This document shows, piece by piece, positions 1 through 12,688 of a stretch of DNA of 64,000 nt. Position numbers and translations under genes: made by a program. The notes under the pieces were generated by a model that saw nothing but the letters and a program-made list of their open reading frames with translations, made no database searches and was not told the origin of the DNA. This stretch comes from Druceiella hillmani (taxonomy: Eukaryota; Arthropoda; Insecta; Lepidoptera; Hepialidae). How positions within the stretch are numbered: position 1 is the first letter of the stretch; each line of letters starts with the position of its first letter. The stretch covers positions 18,726,501 to 18,790,500 of the forward strand of contig JAYKKI010000037.1 in the NCBI GenBank assembly GCA_039881145.1, written 5' to 3'.

Positions 1-950
1 TGTCAAACTTTCAGCAGTAGACTTTCAAGATATATTTTAAAGTATTTTCTGGATTAATTCTTCCTGCAACTTTTCTCTTTTACGTCTTTCAGTTCCATAT
101 TCTTTTTTATTAAAGATCTTTATTATGTAAAAACGCGTTTTAAACATTAATAAATATCTAGCTTTTTACGATGGCAGTACTCACGTAATAACCGTGTTTG
201 AGCCATCCGTGTTTCATTCTCCGTTTACTTCTATTTATACTGACCGATATGAACGAAATCTACTTCCCTTAGAATATTTTAAGTTTTTTCAAATGTAATG
301 AGTAGTTTGTTTTTGGATTAAGTAAAACACAAAGACTATCTTGCCGTGTCATGAAATAAATGCCAGAATCAGAAAAGGGGAAGTCATTTTGTTTTATACA
401 ACGATATTTTTAGCTTTAAGTTTTTTTTATTTCATATTTTTAACTCAAAAGTTTTAAAAATATCCCACGTGTCCAGCTGCATAACATAGGTTCTTTTTGC
501 TGTTTCAAAATATATTACAGTATATAAAAGTAATTCTGCAGATGTAATTCTTATTCGAAAAGTATCTTTTATCGCTAATCTCTCATCGTTGATTATCTTA
601 ATTTGTTTGTCCAAAATTTTTCACCATCTGTCCTAATCTCGTTTTGTAAGTAGCGCTTAGAAGTAATAGTTGCAAGTTAGATTTACTATTTACATGTAAA
701 TGTAAAATACTACTTAAATACAGACATATCCATGCGTCATAGACGTATAGGCATATAAAATACTATGAATATTTAAATTAATATCAAGATAACACAATTA
801 ATTGCCAATTAAACCTGCTCTTAACTGAGTCTCTTAATTAAACGTATAATTCTTAACGGAGCCTCTTAATTAAATGTATAATATTATTTGAAACCTAATG
901 ATTAATATCTAAAGAAATTCACATTAACTGAAAAAGAATAATTAAAGAAC
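1..950. other. AT-rich DNA, no gene seen
   Basis: The open frames here are short, low-complexity and without recognisable motifs. The end of the stretch is dense in TTAATTAA-like words. I see no RNA gene, transposase motif or convincing splice pair. Confidence 0.6.
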
Positions 951-1600
951 TATTAATTAATGAAAATACCACCAATTTGAGCAAACGATAACATCAATTT
1001 TAATGAAATTCTTTCCTCTCTTATGAAAGCAACCTTAGGCTTAAACAAATTTTAATTAACTCGTGAATGATTATGACAATATTTGAAAAAAGAAAATACA
1101 TTTGTATTAATAAGGCCTTCCTAGCTATATTAGATTTGTTTGAGCTAGAGCGTGAATCGGAAAGAGAAAAAAAAAGACCACATTCGGAGAAGTTCAGTCT
1201 CAAGAAAAAAGTATATGGATTTAATTTTATTTCTGAACATATAATAAAAAAAGCACATCATATTATTAACATTTAATTTTTAGTTGTAAGGAAAAAAGAA
1301 AAATCTTAGATGACATTTTCCTTGAGAACAAAGAAAACCCGTAAATAGGTTTATAAATTATCGATCGACCTAATAGTTTATTAGGGGAAATGTGATAATT
1401 TTTCTTCAATTTAGTTTTTCCGAAAAAAGACATATATTTGTTTTGCAAATTTTTTTTTATTCTACACTGAATAATTTTCAAAATTTGTATTAATCTTTTC
1501 GAATTTGACTTTCTGCGAGAATTTGTTTGCACCTTCACTGTGGATGAAATCAAGTTATTTATTATTCAACTCAAGCTAAAAGTGATGAGTAAAGCTTTGA
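951..1600 (+). repeat. Dispersed repeat A, copy 1
   Basis: The stretch matches 47281-48465 collinearly on the same strand. Shared words include GAAAATACCACCAATTT at the left edge, a CTTAT..AAAGCA..CTTAG block near 1030, a GGAAAA..AAATC..TAACATTTT block near 1290, and TTATTTATTATTC.ACTCAAGC near 1555. The second copy is about 540 bp longer, so one has gained or lost internal DNA. No protein is evident. It is either an old mobile-element family or an old duplication. Confidence 0.65.
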
Positions 1601-1673
1601 GATTAGAAATTTTGTATTCAATTTTATCCATGTTAAGTTTGCATATTTAATATTTCTGTTAGAGTAGACTGTT

Positions 1674-1910
1674 ATGCTGCTAACCACCACACGAATTAAA
1701 CCACGGTGTTATGGCTCCCCGATAAAACTTCATGTATCACTACAATGTCATGATTTTAAATACGGCCAGGACTGGCTAGCGGGTTGCCAGTGTTTTTCAC
1801 ATTTTACTCGGCTCGCCATGCAAAACTGCACTTTGATCACGGCCGGCGAGCCGAGACCCCACTTTTCGGTTACAGTACTAACAAACGGACGTTTGAGCGT
1901 TCGTAAATAA
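1674..1910 (+). other. GC-richer patch with an open frame of unknown meaning
   Basis: This 78-codon open frame is clearly less AT-rich than its surroundings. It contains a perfect 10-bp inverted repeat, TCGGCTCGCC at 1808-1817 against its complement at 1845-1854, separated by 27 bases. I do not recognise the peptide, and no convincing splice sites or polyadenylation signal define a gene. It may be a fragment of a mobile element or a regulatory patch. Confidence 0.25.
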
Positions 1911-4022
1911 GGACTTGCGGATTCTACGAGTTTTAACGATTAGAAATTTCGAAAATATGTGAAATAAACTCGAGCAAAGACGATTAAAGAGGAATTACAA
2001 TATTTGCTCACTTCCTATAGGAAAGAGCGTAGAAAAATGGTCGTTAGTATGAGAACTGGTTCAGGAGTTAACGATATATATGGCCCAAAGTTATGGTATT
2101 ATATAGAACTTGTATTTTCAACTATCAAACCAAATGTAAATACCTTTTAAGCTTATATGTTTATACCTAATGCCTATTATACTACTAATTTAATGTTAAT
2201 AATAAAAACTGGAATAGTGTATTAAATAAAAATACTAATAACAAAATAGGCAATATTTCTGTATTCTGCTTTCAACCAGATCTTCCTCAACGATTAAATA
2301 AAAAAATGATAAATTTTATCTTTTTGCACAATGACTATTTAACAAAAAATTATGTTTGAAAAAATAATAGACGATGTATTTTTTAATGAACAACTTGAAC
2401 AACTTCAGTCATTGTTGTTTAATTATTGGTAAGAGGTCATATTTTAATGATCTAAAGTTAGAAGTATTTGTTCGACTGCATAGTTACCGGGAAATGACAG
2501 GTGTGCAGTTAATGAATAGATCTGTTGTTTCGGTAATTTTTTGGTAATTATTATTTAGGTAATCTTAAGAACCTTGAAAATATCAAGAGCTTTAAAATCA
2601 TACGAATATATGTAAATTTATGCAAGATTAGCAACAGACTATGTAGAACTTCCTGAAAGTACCTTATGATATATGTATAATTTGTATTCGGTGCGTATTT
2701 AACAAATTTTTACTATATATTTTTCCTTAACTATATCCGTAAACCTAATTAGAAGTTATAAAAAAGGCAACGTTTGAAAAATGTCAACTTACGAATTTAA
2801 ACTTTTAACGCCTCTTAATAAAAGATGCTATATGTATCTCGTATTAAGATTGGACAATAATATTTAATATTCCTAATGTAAGGATGAAAATATTTCAAAC
2901 AACTTCTTTTCGAATTACGTATGTATCACTATTAAGTTCTCATAAGATTTACCATTACAACAAATTATTCTTTTTATAAAAATATTTTCAGACATTCACA
3001 ATATAAAAAGTGATTGAGGCTACTAACTACTTAAATGGACATTTTATAATCCGAATTCTTTACGGTTAAGTCTAAATGTTAACAGTATATGAGTATATAA
3101 AATCAATGATCAAAAACCAACACTGTGTCAAACCATATATAACACGGTAGTTTATCTAACACTCCACACTTGTTCAATTTATTTATTTTGACATACATTT
3201 TTCCAGGTTTTATAATTTTTCCAATTAAAAGATAGTTCTTCACAATAAGATGTCTCTCCAAAGTTTTCATTATACGAATTCATCTCTCGATATCCATTTT
3301 AATTTTTTCTTAGTATCGACAAATATGGGAGACAATATTGGTAAAAAGGATGTAATATAATTTCATACATAAATCAACTTTTGCACAAAATTATATGCTC
3401 ATATATGTCATTTAATAAGATACGACTAATTAATTGGTAAAAAACATAATTACTAAAACATACAAAGAAAAATTAAATTTTCCATGGTGTAACATAATAA
3501 AAGTCATTAGTTGTATTGGACTTGGGGAATTGTTAGTCCAACAAAACTACTGTTTCGATAATTTTTTATGGATTTCTTTTTGTTTTCACTTTCATGTTGA
3601 ATGTTTAGGATGTAACTTTAGGATTGAGGATTCATTAAAAGAATAAAATTATTAAGGCATTTTAGGGGCTCCATCCCTTAAAAAATATTAAAAATTTATA
3701 TGTGTTTGTCTCACTTTTGGGTATGCCATTATAGCATTTTATTTTATTTCTATAACAACCTTGCTTACTTAGAAAATAAGGAAAACTTATGTAAAAATAC
3801 AGATGAAAAATGTAAGTACATACTTGTTTAAATTTAACGCCACCTATATTGGAGAACGATTTTGGTGGAATCCATTAGACCTAAATACAAATTAAACACG
3901 AAACATAATATGTCCTCCTCGTTAAATAATCAATATCTTTGACGTTGAGTCAAGGTTCTAATGTGAAACAAAATTGTTTTATAGAGTAAAAACCAACGGT
4001 TTTCATCCTCAATAATATACAC

Positions 4023-4026
<4 letters not shown>
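1911..4026. other. AT-rich DNA, nothing recognised
   Basis: There are only short, compositionally biased open frames, such as one at 3434-3646. No motif, inverted repeat or tandem array stands out. Confidence 0.55.

Positions 4027-4068
<42 letters not shown>
4027..4068. repeat. (AT)n microsatellite
   Basis: An uninterrupted AT dinucleotide run. It generates spurious Tyr-Ile repeat open frames on both strands. Confidence 0.97.
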
Positions 4069-4071
<3 letters not shown>

Positions 4072-4849
4072 TTTATAATAAAAATAGGTAGCACATCGTT
4101 AGAGAAATATAAAAACTGAACAATACCATTACTTACTGTAAACACGTTTCATTGCATCAGTTTAGATAGTATGTTAATTTAAATTTTGTGTACCAAAGTG
4201 ATTTTGATATTACAATTTAACCAATCGCCAAACTAGTTTACCTGTTTATAGTAGTTTTAAGTAATATATTTTATTTACATTATATGTGGCTATTATACCG
4301 TATACCTGCATACCATGTAATATAAAACAAGTTACACGGAAGTGGTATTACAACATATAAACCAAAAACGGAATCTTTGAATTTTCAACGAGATGATACT
4401 GTATAAGTGAATAAAAATAAATTCAGTAAAATTAAAAAATTCAAGGTACAAATCAGTAAAGAAATAAACTCGATTATTATATAGAACAATAATCTGTCGG
4501 ATAACTTAAAAAGATAAAGTCCTATTCCTTTGAAATCCTTTGATAGTTAATTTAAATTATAACTTAAAAAAATGTACTATACTCATAAACAATACGACTG
4601 AATAATTTAGGTCAGTCCCAGTTTAATGTCAAACTTTAAATATTAATTTTGAATTTATTTTTAATTTGAAAATTAGTCACAAATATACAATCGAGTTACC
4701 CGATTTTTTTTTTAATATTAAATTTTCTCTCACGATATGAAATCCTATCACATAACTTTAATAGCATAAGGAAGAAAAACTGTGGTAATGTTTTATAAAA
4801 TATTTTTGTTCTATCTAACCATATAAGTATATGGAAACAAGTATTTATC

Positions 4850-5125
4850 TTTTTATTCGCGGAGTGAAGCGCGACGGAGCGGATTCGAGAAAATCGAGCT
4901 GTTTTGCAAAAGTTTCTTATTTTCTAAAAATAATCTTTTATTAATTCGGGAAGCGGTTTTTGAAATTGTATTCAGTTTGACTAGGAAAAAGTGTTTGGGA
5001 TTTTAAGCCAAACGATTTTTGCAAGTGTTTTTGAATTATTTCTAGTTCACCCAGTTTTATAAAAGGAGAATATATTTGAAACCCGTGAGTTTATAAATCG
5101 TGGTCCCATATAATTTTAGTCAGTT
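4850..5125 (+). repeat. Dispersed repeat B, copy 1
   Basis: It resembles the reverse complement of 44840-45095. Shared anchors in order are TTCGAGAAAATC, a GAAGCG..TTTGAAATTG.ATTCAG block, GGGAAAAAGTG or its variant, TTTGGGATTTT, TTTGAATT.ATT and GGTCCCATA. The copies are clearly diverged with small indels. No known family is recognised. Confidence 0.65.
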
Positions 5126-7518
5126 GTATAAGAAATGGCTATGTTTAGGAAGAAGCACAGATAAACAAACGGCCAATGAAGGACAGAAGAGTATCAAGAT
5201 ATCATTACAGATAATAATAGTAAGCACAATTTTTCATATTGAGAGAAAATGTCTCAAAAGAGAAGATAATGACTGGAACTAAAATTAATGTACTGAAACT
5301 TTAATTTATTTACTGGATTTGAGGCTCAACTTTGTATTAAATTTATTTTTTTTTTCTGAGAAAGGTTATTTAGTGGATCATAAAAGTTTTATTGTTTGTG
5401 ACCAGACCATTACAGAGGATTGTGAAAGCATCATTACAGAGGAAGTTGTAATTTAGACTTAATATTTATAATATGACATTAGTATCATCAGTGACATTAG
5501 GTGTAATCATTGGTACTGGCTAAATTTTAATATTTACAAGGCCTGTTAGATATTTAGGAGCACACTCTTATATTTCGTAACCATTCCATAATATCAGTAA
5601 TGCCTGTAATTCGATATCAATAGTAAAACCCAAAAGAGTTTCGCCTCTTTGCCTCTTAAATTCTACCTAATTATTATGGGAGTGCTTCAGATACCTTCCG
5701 ACCAGTGAGAAGGTAATCTCGATGAAAATATATTTTCTTTTGTGTTATAAGAATAATTTAATAGAATGTGATAATGCAATTTGTTTAGGAGCTATTTGCA
5801 AAATAGTTAGATGTTGGAAGGGCGACCGTGCATATAAGTTCGATCATTACTCCCAGGAACCGACTTGTCAACTTTTTGTCACTACTTTGATCAAGTTAAG
5901 TTAATTAAGATAACTCTACTTTGATCAAGATAAGTTAATTAATAAGTTAGACAAACTTGTGTAAGTTTGACTAACTCATCGCGGTGAAAAGAAAATAATT
6001 ATTTCATATTTGTTTTTTTGATTACATGATCGGTGAACATAAAAAAAACATAACTATTAGGGTTTATACTACAAAATATCAGTGGTTGAAAAATTAACAA
6101 TTTATTTAAAAATATCTATTAAAGAGCAAGGAAATAGATGCCCTGCGTTAACTCGGAGGATCTTCTTTGATAGCTTGTTTTCTATAAATTCGTTAACATG
6201 AATGTCAAGTGGAAGAATCTAAAATATTCAAATTATCACTATTTTTGTAATGAAACTACAAAATATCATTTCAAAGTAAATGGTGAACTTTATGTTTCGA
6301 TAAGAATCACATAGCGTTCATAAAGATCTGAATTTATTTTATACAAAGTAAAAATATCTGGCTACTCATGAACAGTGTAACTCAACTAAAAGTTTAACAA
6401 AGCTTATAACTTTATGGACGAATATAGAAATCAATATGTTAATAATAATAAATATTATATATCAAAGATTAAAATTTTATACGCAAAATTTCTTAATCCA
6501 CATTTTTACGACATTTCTTGACGGAAAACTATTTATATTTTAAACCGATTTTACAAAGGAGGAGGTCCTCAATTTGAATGTATTTTTTTATATTTTGCAT
6601 GCATTGTATCTCGGTAACGCATTGACAGATTTTTATTATTCTTTTTTTTTGTTTCAAAGAAAATGTTTTCAGAGAGATCCCATATAAATAAGAACAGAAC
6701 TTGATAATGGACTCCAGATATACCCTAATGAATTCTTCAAAATATGAGAGTAAACAAGCCTTTTGACAAATTTAATATCGAATTTGAACTCACTTTGCAT
6801 ATCTTTAAAATACGCGTTATAAATCTATGGTACAAGCTGACAAAGAGCTACTGGATCACAAGTCGTTACTGTTTGCAATAGCAAACGGCACTGAATTCGA
6901 AATATGCGTGAGATAATAACCATTTTAATTTTCATAGAAGTTAATATAGAATATTCGCGCGCGGAATGCCCTAAAATTTCGTCAATGTTGACCTAATACC
7001 AAAGAGTTTATATTTATGTCATAGTTAAATCCATATACAAAAATGTAGCTACATTAATTAAGAATAGATAGTTTATTGGAAAATCGATATATATCTATAA
7101 TTTTGTTTTAATATGCGACACAATGGAGGGCTTTTTGGTAAACGAGGTTATTTTGAGATTTTTTTTCTGTATTTGTAACATAATTTAGAAAAAATATCGT
7201 ATGAGAACGTAGTATAAAGGCCATTCTACGCCCTGGTATTTTAACATAACGTCTAAATTTTGTAGTGATTGAATATTGTGAGAAACCAAACAACCATTTT
7301 CCCCTATTTGCGAAATCCGCCCCTTAACTCTTAATTTCTGCGACTTGCATTTCAATACTTACTTTTTTCCGTAACAAACCTACTTTCTCAAGGATATGTG
7401 GAACAATAATTATCAAAAATAAACTTTTACACTTAAAGTATAATAAGTCAGAAAATAAATGAACATAAAAAGTTGTTCGCAATCGGAGTATTATTAGTGA
7501 ATCGCATTGCTTTCTTGT
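5126..7518. other. AT-rich DNA with one small duplication and hairpin
   Basis: There is no gene. At 5881-5945 a segment with CTACTTTGATCAAG and AAGTTAATTAA is duplicated in tandem (period about 36 bp). It is followed at 5946-5977 by an imperfect hairpin, AGTTAGACAAACTT pairing with its near-complement over 14 bp with one mismatch. The rest is featureless. Confidence 0.5.
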
Positions 7519-7632
<114 letters not shown>

Positions 7633-7686
7633 ATTTATTTTTCTTATTTATTTAGTTTTACTTGTTTATGCTACTTTATTTGTAGA

Positions 7687-9448
7687 TAACTATCCTGGAG
7701 GAAAGTCAGCGTCGACAAATCATAGCGTTGCTTGCAGAACCTTCAGATAGTGACGGAAATGAACCTTATGCATTTGAACAAGAAGTAAGTGACAGTGAGG
7801 ATAGTATTCCATTGCAACAATTACGTCAGTCAAATTCTTCGAATGTGATGATTTCAATGGATGATATAGCGGAATCATCAGACGAATAGGTACGAGGTAC
7901 TTTTTATAGTGGAAAGGATGGTAGCAAATGATACAAAACTCCTTTCCGGCAAAATATCCGCACTCACAGCGAGAATATAATTACACAGCAACCTGAAGTA
8001 ACACAAGACACAGAATCGGAATTATAATGTTTGGCAACTTTTTATACCGGATAATTTGCTCAATACTATACTTATGTACATTAACGAATAAAGGAAAGAA
8101 AGGCATCTTGTTCAGATCTCTCGGAAAAATGCTTATATGAAAAAAGTCACCTTGAGTGAAATAAAAGCTTTTATTAGATTACTGTACATAGATGGATTCC
8201 ATCGTTCTGGAAGACAGAATTTAAGTTATTTATGGAGATCTGTAGCACTGATGTGGATATTTTCTGTCTTACTATATCACAGTAGCGTTTTCATTTTATA
8301 AACAACTGTCTTTGCTTTGATGATAAGTATACACGCAATTTACGAAAAGAAAATTATCAGTTTCTTTTCGTAAATTGCGTGTATACTTTGCTCCTATTCG
8401 TCAGATTTTTTAATCTGTCATCAAAAATTGTCAAAAATATTATTTTATTGCAGAATATGTTACAATAGATGAGATGCTTGTTGCTCTCAGAGGAAGATCT
8501 AAGTTTAGACAGTATATGCCGTCGAAACCAGAAAAATATAATGTAAAAATTTTCTCAATGGTTAATGCTAGCAACTTTTACATCTCAAATTTAGAAATTC
8601 ATGCGGGAAAGCAACCTGAAAGCCCATCTTCTGTCAGCAATAAGCCTTTTGATGTTATTAACATTCTCGTGCAGCTTATTTCAAAAAGTAGCCGTAACGT
8701 AACATTCGATAACTGGTTTACCAGATATGAACTCATGACTCACCTTCTCAAAGCATATAAAATATTAAATGTAGGTACTTTGAGAAAAAACAACATCAGA
8801 ATTTAGGAGAACCCACGCGCAGGAAATTTATTCGACTAAGTTTGAATATCAAAAAGACTTGACAATTATGTCACATATACCAAAGAAAAATAAAGTCGTT
8901 CTGCTTCTCTCAAGCTTGCATCACGATGGTCAAATTGATGAAACTACTGGAGATAAGAAAAAACTTGGGATTAATACTTGTTATAATACAACCAAAGGCG
9001 GAGTGGATGTTGCAGATGAGCTCTGTTCAACATATAATGTTTGCACTAATTAAAAAAAAATTCCGTTGACAATTTTTCATGCCATTATTTAATATGATTG
9101 GAGTAAATTACATTATTATAAGGAACAGAAACAATGGGACAAACATAAAACGACGTCAGTTTTTAAAAAAAACTTAGGTTTAGCTCTCGTTAACTAACAT
9201 ATTTCTTTACGCAAATATATATTAAATCTTCCATGGAAAATGGGCAAAAGAATAAAGGAATTCACTAGAGAAACATCTGGAGAACTTCCTGCAAAGCTCA
9301 CTGGTATTCGAAGAAGACGTCAAGATTGTCCCTACAAAAAAGATAGAAAGACAAGTCATTTATGGAACACTTGCCATAAGTTTATATCCGCTAACACGTG
9401 ATTACTTATTGTAAAAACTGCAGTGAAAGTCTAAACAAAAAATACTAA
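7687..9448 (+). pseudogene. piggyBac-like transposase pseudogene
   Basis: This is the remnant of a piggyBac-superfamily transposase, the enzyme that cuts and pastes its element at TTAA sites. Visible in order are an acidic N-terminal stretch (7687-7890, with EPSDSDGNEP and SDSEDS), TLSEIKAFIRLLYIDGFHRS (about 8150-8212), the catalytic core and a C-terminal Cys/His-rich tail ending YCKNC near 9410-9421. The three catalytic Asp codons are at 8468-8470 (TIDEM), 8708-8710 (NVTFDNWF) and 9006-9008 (KGGVD). Stops and frameshifts throughout, including stops at about 7888 and after 8802, and a 26-bp inverted duplication at 8361-8386, make it non-functional. Family assignment is firm; activity is excluded for this copy. 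Confidence 0.93.
8325..8388. repeat. Perfect 28-bp inverted duplication inside the piggyBac frame
   Basis: Arms 8325-8352 and 8361-8388 are perfect reverse complements around the 8-base loop ATTATCAG. The piggyBac frame reads FDDKYTRNLRKEN on the left and resumes as FAPIRQIF just right of the palindrome. The right arm is therefore extra DNA: removing 8361-8386 (26 bp) rejoins the reading frame at a TTT. It looks like a template-switch scar that also shifted the frame. Confidence 0.9.
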
Positions 9449-9821
9449 TTATAAGAAAGTTTCTGGTATTTCTGTAATTATTATTCCAATGACAGAAAGA
9501 TTAGATAATATATATTTAATTGAAGTAGATCATTGTAAAGAAAGATATTGTCTTTTGTTGAAAAAAATTGTTTAAAAGAGAGTTTCATTTTCGTTGTCTA
9601 TTTAATAGTCTTCATAAAGAATTATAATAAAAATTAATTCATTTATAACCAGTGTGTTTTTTTTGCTGCCATCATCTTAAGTTGAAGATAATAATATAAA
9701 TAAAGAAAAAGAAAATAAAATTTAACAGATAATAATTTAATACTAGGGAACGCTGTAACAGGGTTATAATGACCCACTTCAACGTTTGTTTGACTTTTCC
9801 GCCACGATAACGCCAGGTTAA
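9449..9821 (+). mobile_element. Probable 3' non-coding end of the piggyBac remnant
   Basis: Downstream of the Cys-rich tail lies an AT-rich stretch and then AACAGGGTTATAATGACCCA (9755-9774), resembling the GGGTCATT/AATGACCC blocks seen near the ends of some piggyBac-like elements. The stretch closes with GCCAGGTTAA at 9812-9821, which fits an end written outward as TTAACCTGGC. The matching left end was not found, so the boundary is an inference. Confidence 0.4.
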
Positions 9822-10274
9822 TGAAATGTGTTATAGAAAATTCAAATTACAAAAATAATTTTTTTAGGGAATGTACAAATAAAACTATAAAATTCAGTCT
9901 ACAACTATTTAGACAAACTGTGTTTGAAATTTATTTCAAGAAAGATACCTCATAAAAAGCTAGGAAAATTATCTGGATGTGCTGCGTATTATACCTTATG
10001 ACGTTTTTTTTTTGATTGATTCAATGGAGTTCTGTTACAAAAAAACGTAGTACTTATATATTTTCTTACAATTATTCTTCAGTTTCAAAAATAAGTTAAT
10101 TTTCTCTTTATGGCGGTAAAGTTGTTGACAATCAAATTTAACATTTCTCAACCTATTTCCTTAACAGTTCTGCCCCAAATCTTTGTTCTCTAATATTTCC
10201 TGCATGCAGTAGCATTCAAACAGCATACGCTAAAGAGAGGTAAACATAAGATAGTAAAAAGTTTATGAGTAGGG
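9822..10274. other. Spacer between two DNA transposons
   Basis: AT-rich sequence with no open frame or motif that I recognise. Confidence 0.55.
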
Positions 10275-10295
10275 TAGGGCGGGGCTAGTTGAGCA
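10275..10295 (+). repeat. Left terminal inverted repeat of the pogo-like element
   Basis: TAGGGCGGGGCTAGTTGAGC plus one A, including the flanking TA. The first 17 bases are the exact complement of 12985-13001. Its inner 15 bases are also a variant of the repeated subterminal motif. Confidence 0.9.
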
Positions 10296-10528
10296 TAGGG
10301 GTAAGTTGGGCAATCGAAATATCTCCGAAACTATACACCGGACGCTAACACGTCAAATGAAGGAAAGGCGGAGGCGCGGGAGTGGAACACATCACGCGAC
10401 CGCTAGTGGCGAATTGACGATCGAGTAAGGCACCCGTGCGCTTTGTTTATTTTGCGAACGAAGAATAAAAAAATCGTGTCTGTCTATATTTCTTCTGTAC
10501 AGGTTAAATGTTATTCATTTTCAATCAA

Positions 10529-10716
10529 GTAAGTGTTAAAGTTTCATTAATTTTATGTATTTTCTATATCTATTATGGATTTTGTTTAAACTAATACAGT
10601 TTTTTCATAACCTCATTTTAAATTCAAATACTCGGGTCGGGGTATGTTGAGCAACTGTTGCTCAACTTACCCCGTGATTTAAAATGATAGTGACTTATAT
10701 TTTTCTCTCGTTTTAG
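10529..10716 (+). other. Probable leader intron of the pogo-like transposase
   Basis: The donor-like GTAAGT at 10529 and acceptor-like tract TTTTCTCTCGTTTTAG ending at 10716 bound 188 bp that hold the palindromic motif pair. The transposase frame opens just after the acceptor. Joining an upstream ATG at 10508 across this junction gives an early stop, so the intron would lie in the 5' leader. This is inferred from sequence only. Confidence 0.45.
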
Positions 10717-10717
10717 A

Positions 10718-12494
10718 ATTCGGACGTATAAAAGAAAAACGTCAAGAGGTGTGTACTCAACTCAACAGTTAAATGATGCTGCTAATGCTGTCAAGGACGG
10801 AAAAAGTCTGAATGCCGCCGCCAAGGAATTTGGCATCAAGAGAATGACATTGACCAGATTTATTAAGAAATCGGAGTCTGAAAGAATTGTTCCCTCAATG
10901 GGTTATGCAACACCAAAGCAGGTATTTTCTCCCGAGTTAGAAGATTCTTTAAAAAACTATTTGCTACAAATGGCGTCAATCTTTTATGGATACTCCCCTA
11001 AAGATGTTCGTCGCCTTGCCTACGAGTGTGCTTTGAAATTCGGAATAAAAATCCCAGCCTCCTGGACTGCCAATAAAATGGCGGGGAAAGAATGGCTTAC
11101 CATGTTTTTGAAACGTCACTCCGAGTTGTCCATTTGGAAGCCAGAACCAACCAGCCTCGGTTGGGCGACAGCATTTAATGCTCATAACGTTAAAGTTTTT
11201 TTTGTCCAGTTAGCGGAAGTTATGGACAAATATGGATTCACTGCTTCACAAATATGGAATGTGGATGAAACTGGAGTGTCCACAGTCCTGAAGCCATCAA
11301 AAATTGTAGCTGCCAAGGGTAAACGTAACGTTGGCGCTATGACGTCAGGGGAAAGAGGTACAAATGTTACAGTCGTAACAGCTGTGTCTGCTTCTGGAAA
11401 CACAGTTCCTCCTTTGTTCGTATTTCCCAGAAAAAACTTCAAGAGTCACTTCATTAATGGCGGCCCCCCTGACTGTATAGGAGCAGGTAATTCCAGTAGA
11501 TGGGTTACAGACCAGGAGTTCTTTCAGTTTATGCAACACTTTATCAAATATGTTAAACCGTTATTGATCACCGCATTCTGCTTGTATTAGACAATCACTC
11601 ATCTCATTTACACGTGGAGACATTGAATTTGGCTAAAGACAATGGCATCGTTATGTTATCTTTCCCCCCGCACTGTAGCCATAAGCTTCAGCCTTTGGAC
11701 GTCTCAGTATTCCGGCCGTTCAAAAAATATTGCGCCACTGCACAAAATTCATGGCTACGAAACAACCCAGGGAAGATTATAACCATTTACGATATCCTAA
11801 ATATAGTCGCTGATTCACTGCCTTTTGCTCAGACGAGTATAAACATTATGAATGGTTTTAAGAAGACTGGCATCTTCCCATATAACCCCAACATTTTTAG
11901 CGACGATGAGTTTTCACCATAGTTTGTGACCGACCGTCCAGATCCAGCATCTATTGTCCTAGAAAGAGATCGTCAAGAACAAGCAATGTCCACAACTCAA
12001 CCTATTCAACCTGATCCCGTTCCGTCTACCTCTGCCAGTCAATGTGAACCTGAGCCCAGTACGAGCAATAAAGAAAATGAACAGTTTGATTCACCACGGG
12101 CATTCTCCCTAGAAAATGTTCGGCCATACCCAAAGGCAGCTCCAAGAAAGATAAGTACAAGTATTCGAAGAAAGAGAAAACCTGCAATTCTCACAGATAC
12201 ACCAGAGAACAACGCGTTGCAAGAAGAACAGAGTAAATCTAGTAAAAAAGTTAAGAAGCAAAAGAAGAATATTGAAAACAAAAAAAAGAAGAGTGTTAGT
12301 AAAAAAATACTTCAGTCTAGTGATGAAAGTGACAAAGATGAATGTATCTGCCTGGTTTGTAGCGAAGTCTGGTCTAACAGCAAACCAGGAGCCAATGCGA
12401 AGATTGTAAAGAGTGAGCACATAAAAAATGTGTCCAAGTTACTGGCCTTCATTTCATTTGCATCAATTGCAATTCCGATGACGATGATGATTAG
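10718..12494 (+). pseudogene. pogo-like (DDE_1/HTH_psq) transposase pseudogene
   Basis: The gene encodes a cut-and-paste transposase. An N-terminal psq-type helix-turn-helix (YSTQQLNDAANAVKDGKSLN and on, about 10751-10870) is followed by a DDE_1 core. Its Asp codons are at 11264-11266 (NVDETG), 11590-11592 (LVLDNHSSH) and 11698-11700 (LQPLDVSVF), a DDD triad as in pogo. A Lys/Ser-rich linker (12090-12310) leads to a C-terminal PHD-like zinc finger (CLVC, QCEDC, AHKKC, CINC) ending SDDDD. Five lesions are visible: ATT where a start ATG is expected (10718-10720), a frameshift near 11561-11566, TAG at 11920-11922, a frameshift near 12391, and TGA for the zinc-finger Trp at 12414-12416. Confidence 0.93.
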
Positions 12495-12682
12495 TTTTAG
12501 TCATTATGGATATTTTTTCTTAATTTAATCTTTATTGAAATTGAAAAAGTCTGATTTTAAGTGGAAAGGCTGAATTTATTCCAAGAATTAATCTTTAAAT
12601 ATGTTGCGTTTTTGTTGATTCTATTTTTATGTTTAATATCTAGAAGAATATTTTGTTTTGTTTTATTTTTTAACTTAGAATT

Positions 12683-12688
12683 AATAAA
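12683..12688 (+). terminator. Polyadenylation signal AATAAA
   Basis: It lies 190 bp past the transposase stop and before the right-end motif copies, so it fits as the transposase mRNA 3' end signal. The hexamer is common in AT-rich DNA. Confidence 0.45.

Noticed and set aside
10976..12420. Several minus-strand open frames opposite the pogo-like transposase
   Set aside because: They are antisense shadows of the transposase gene.
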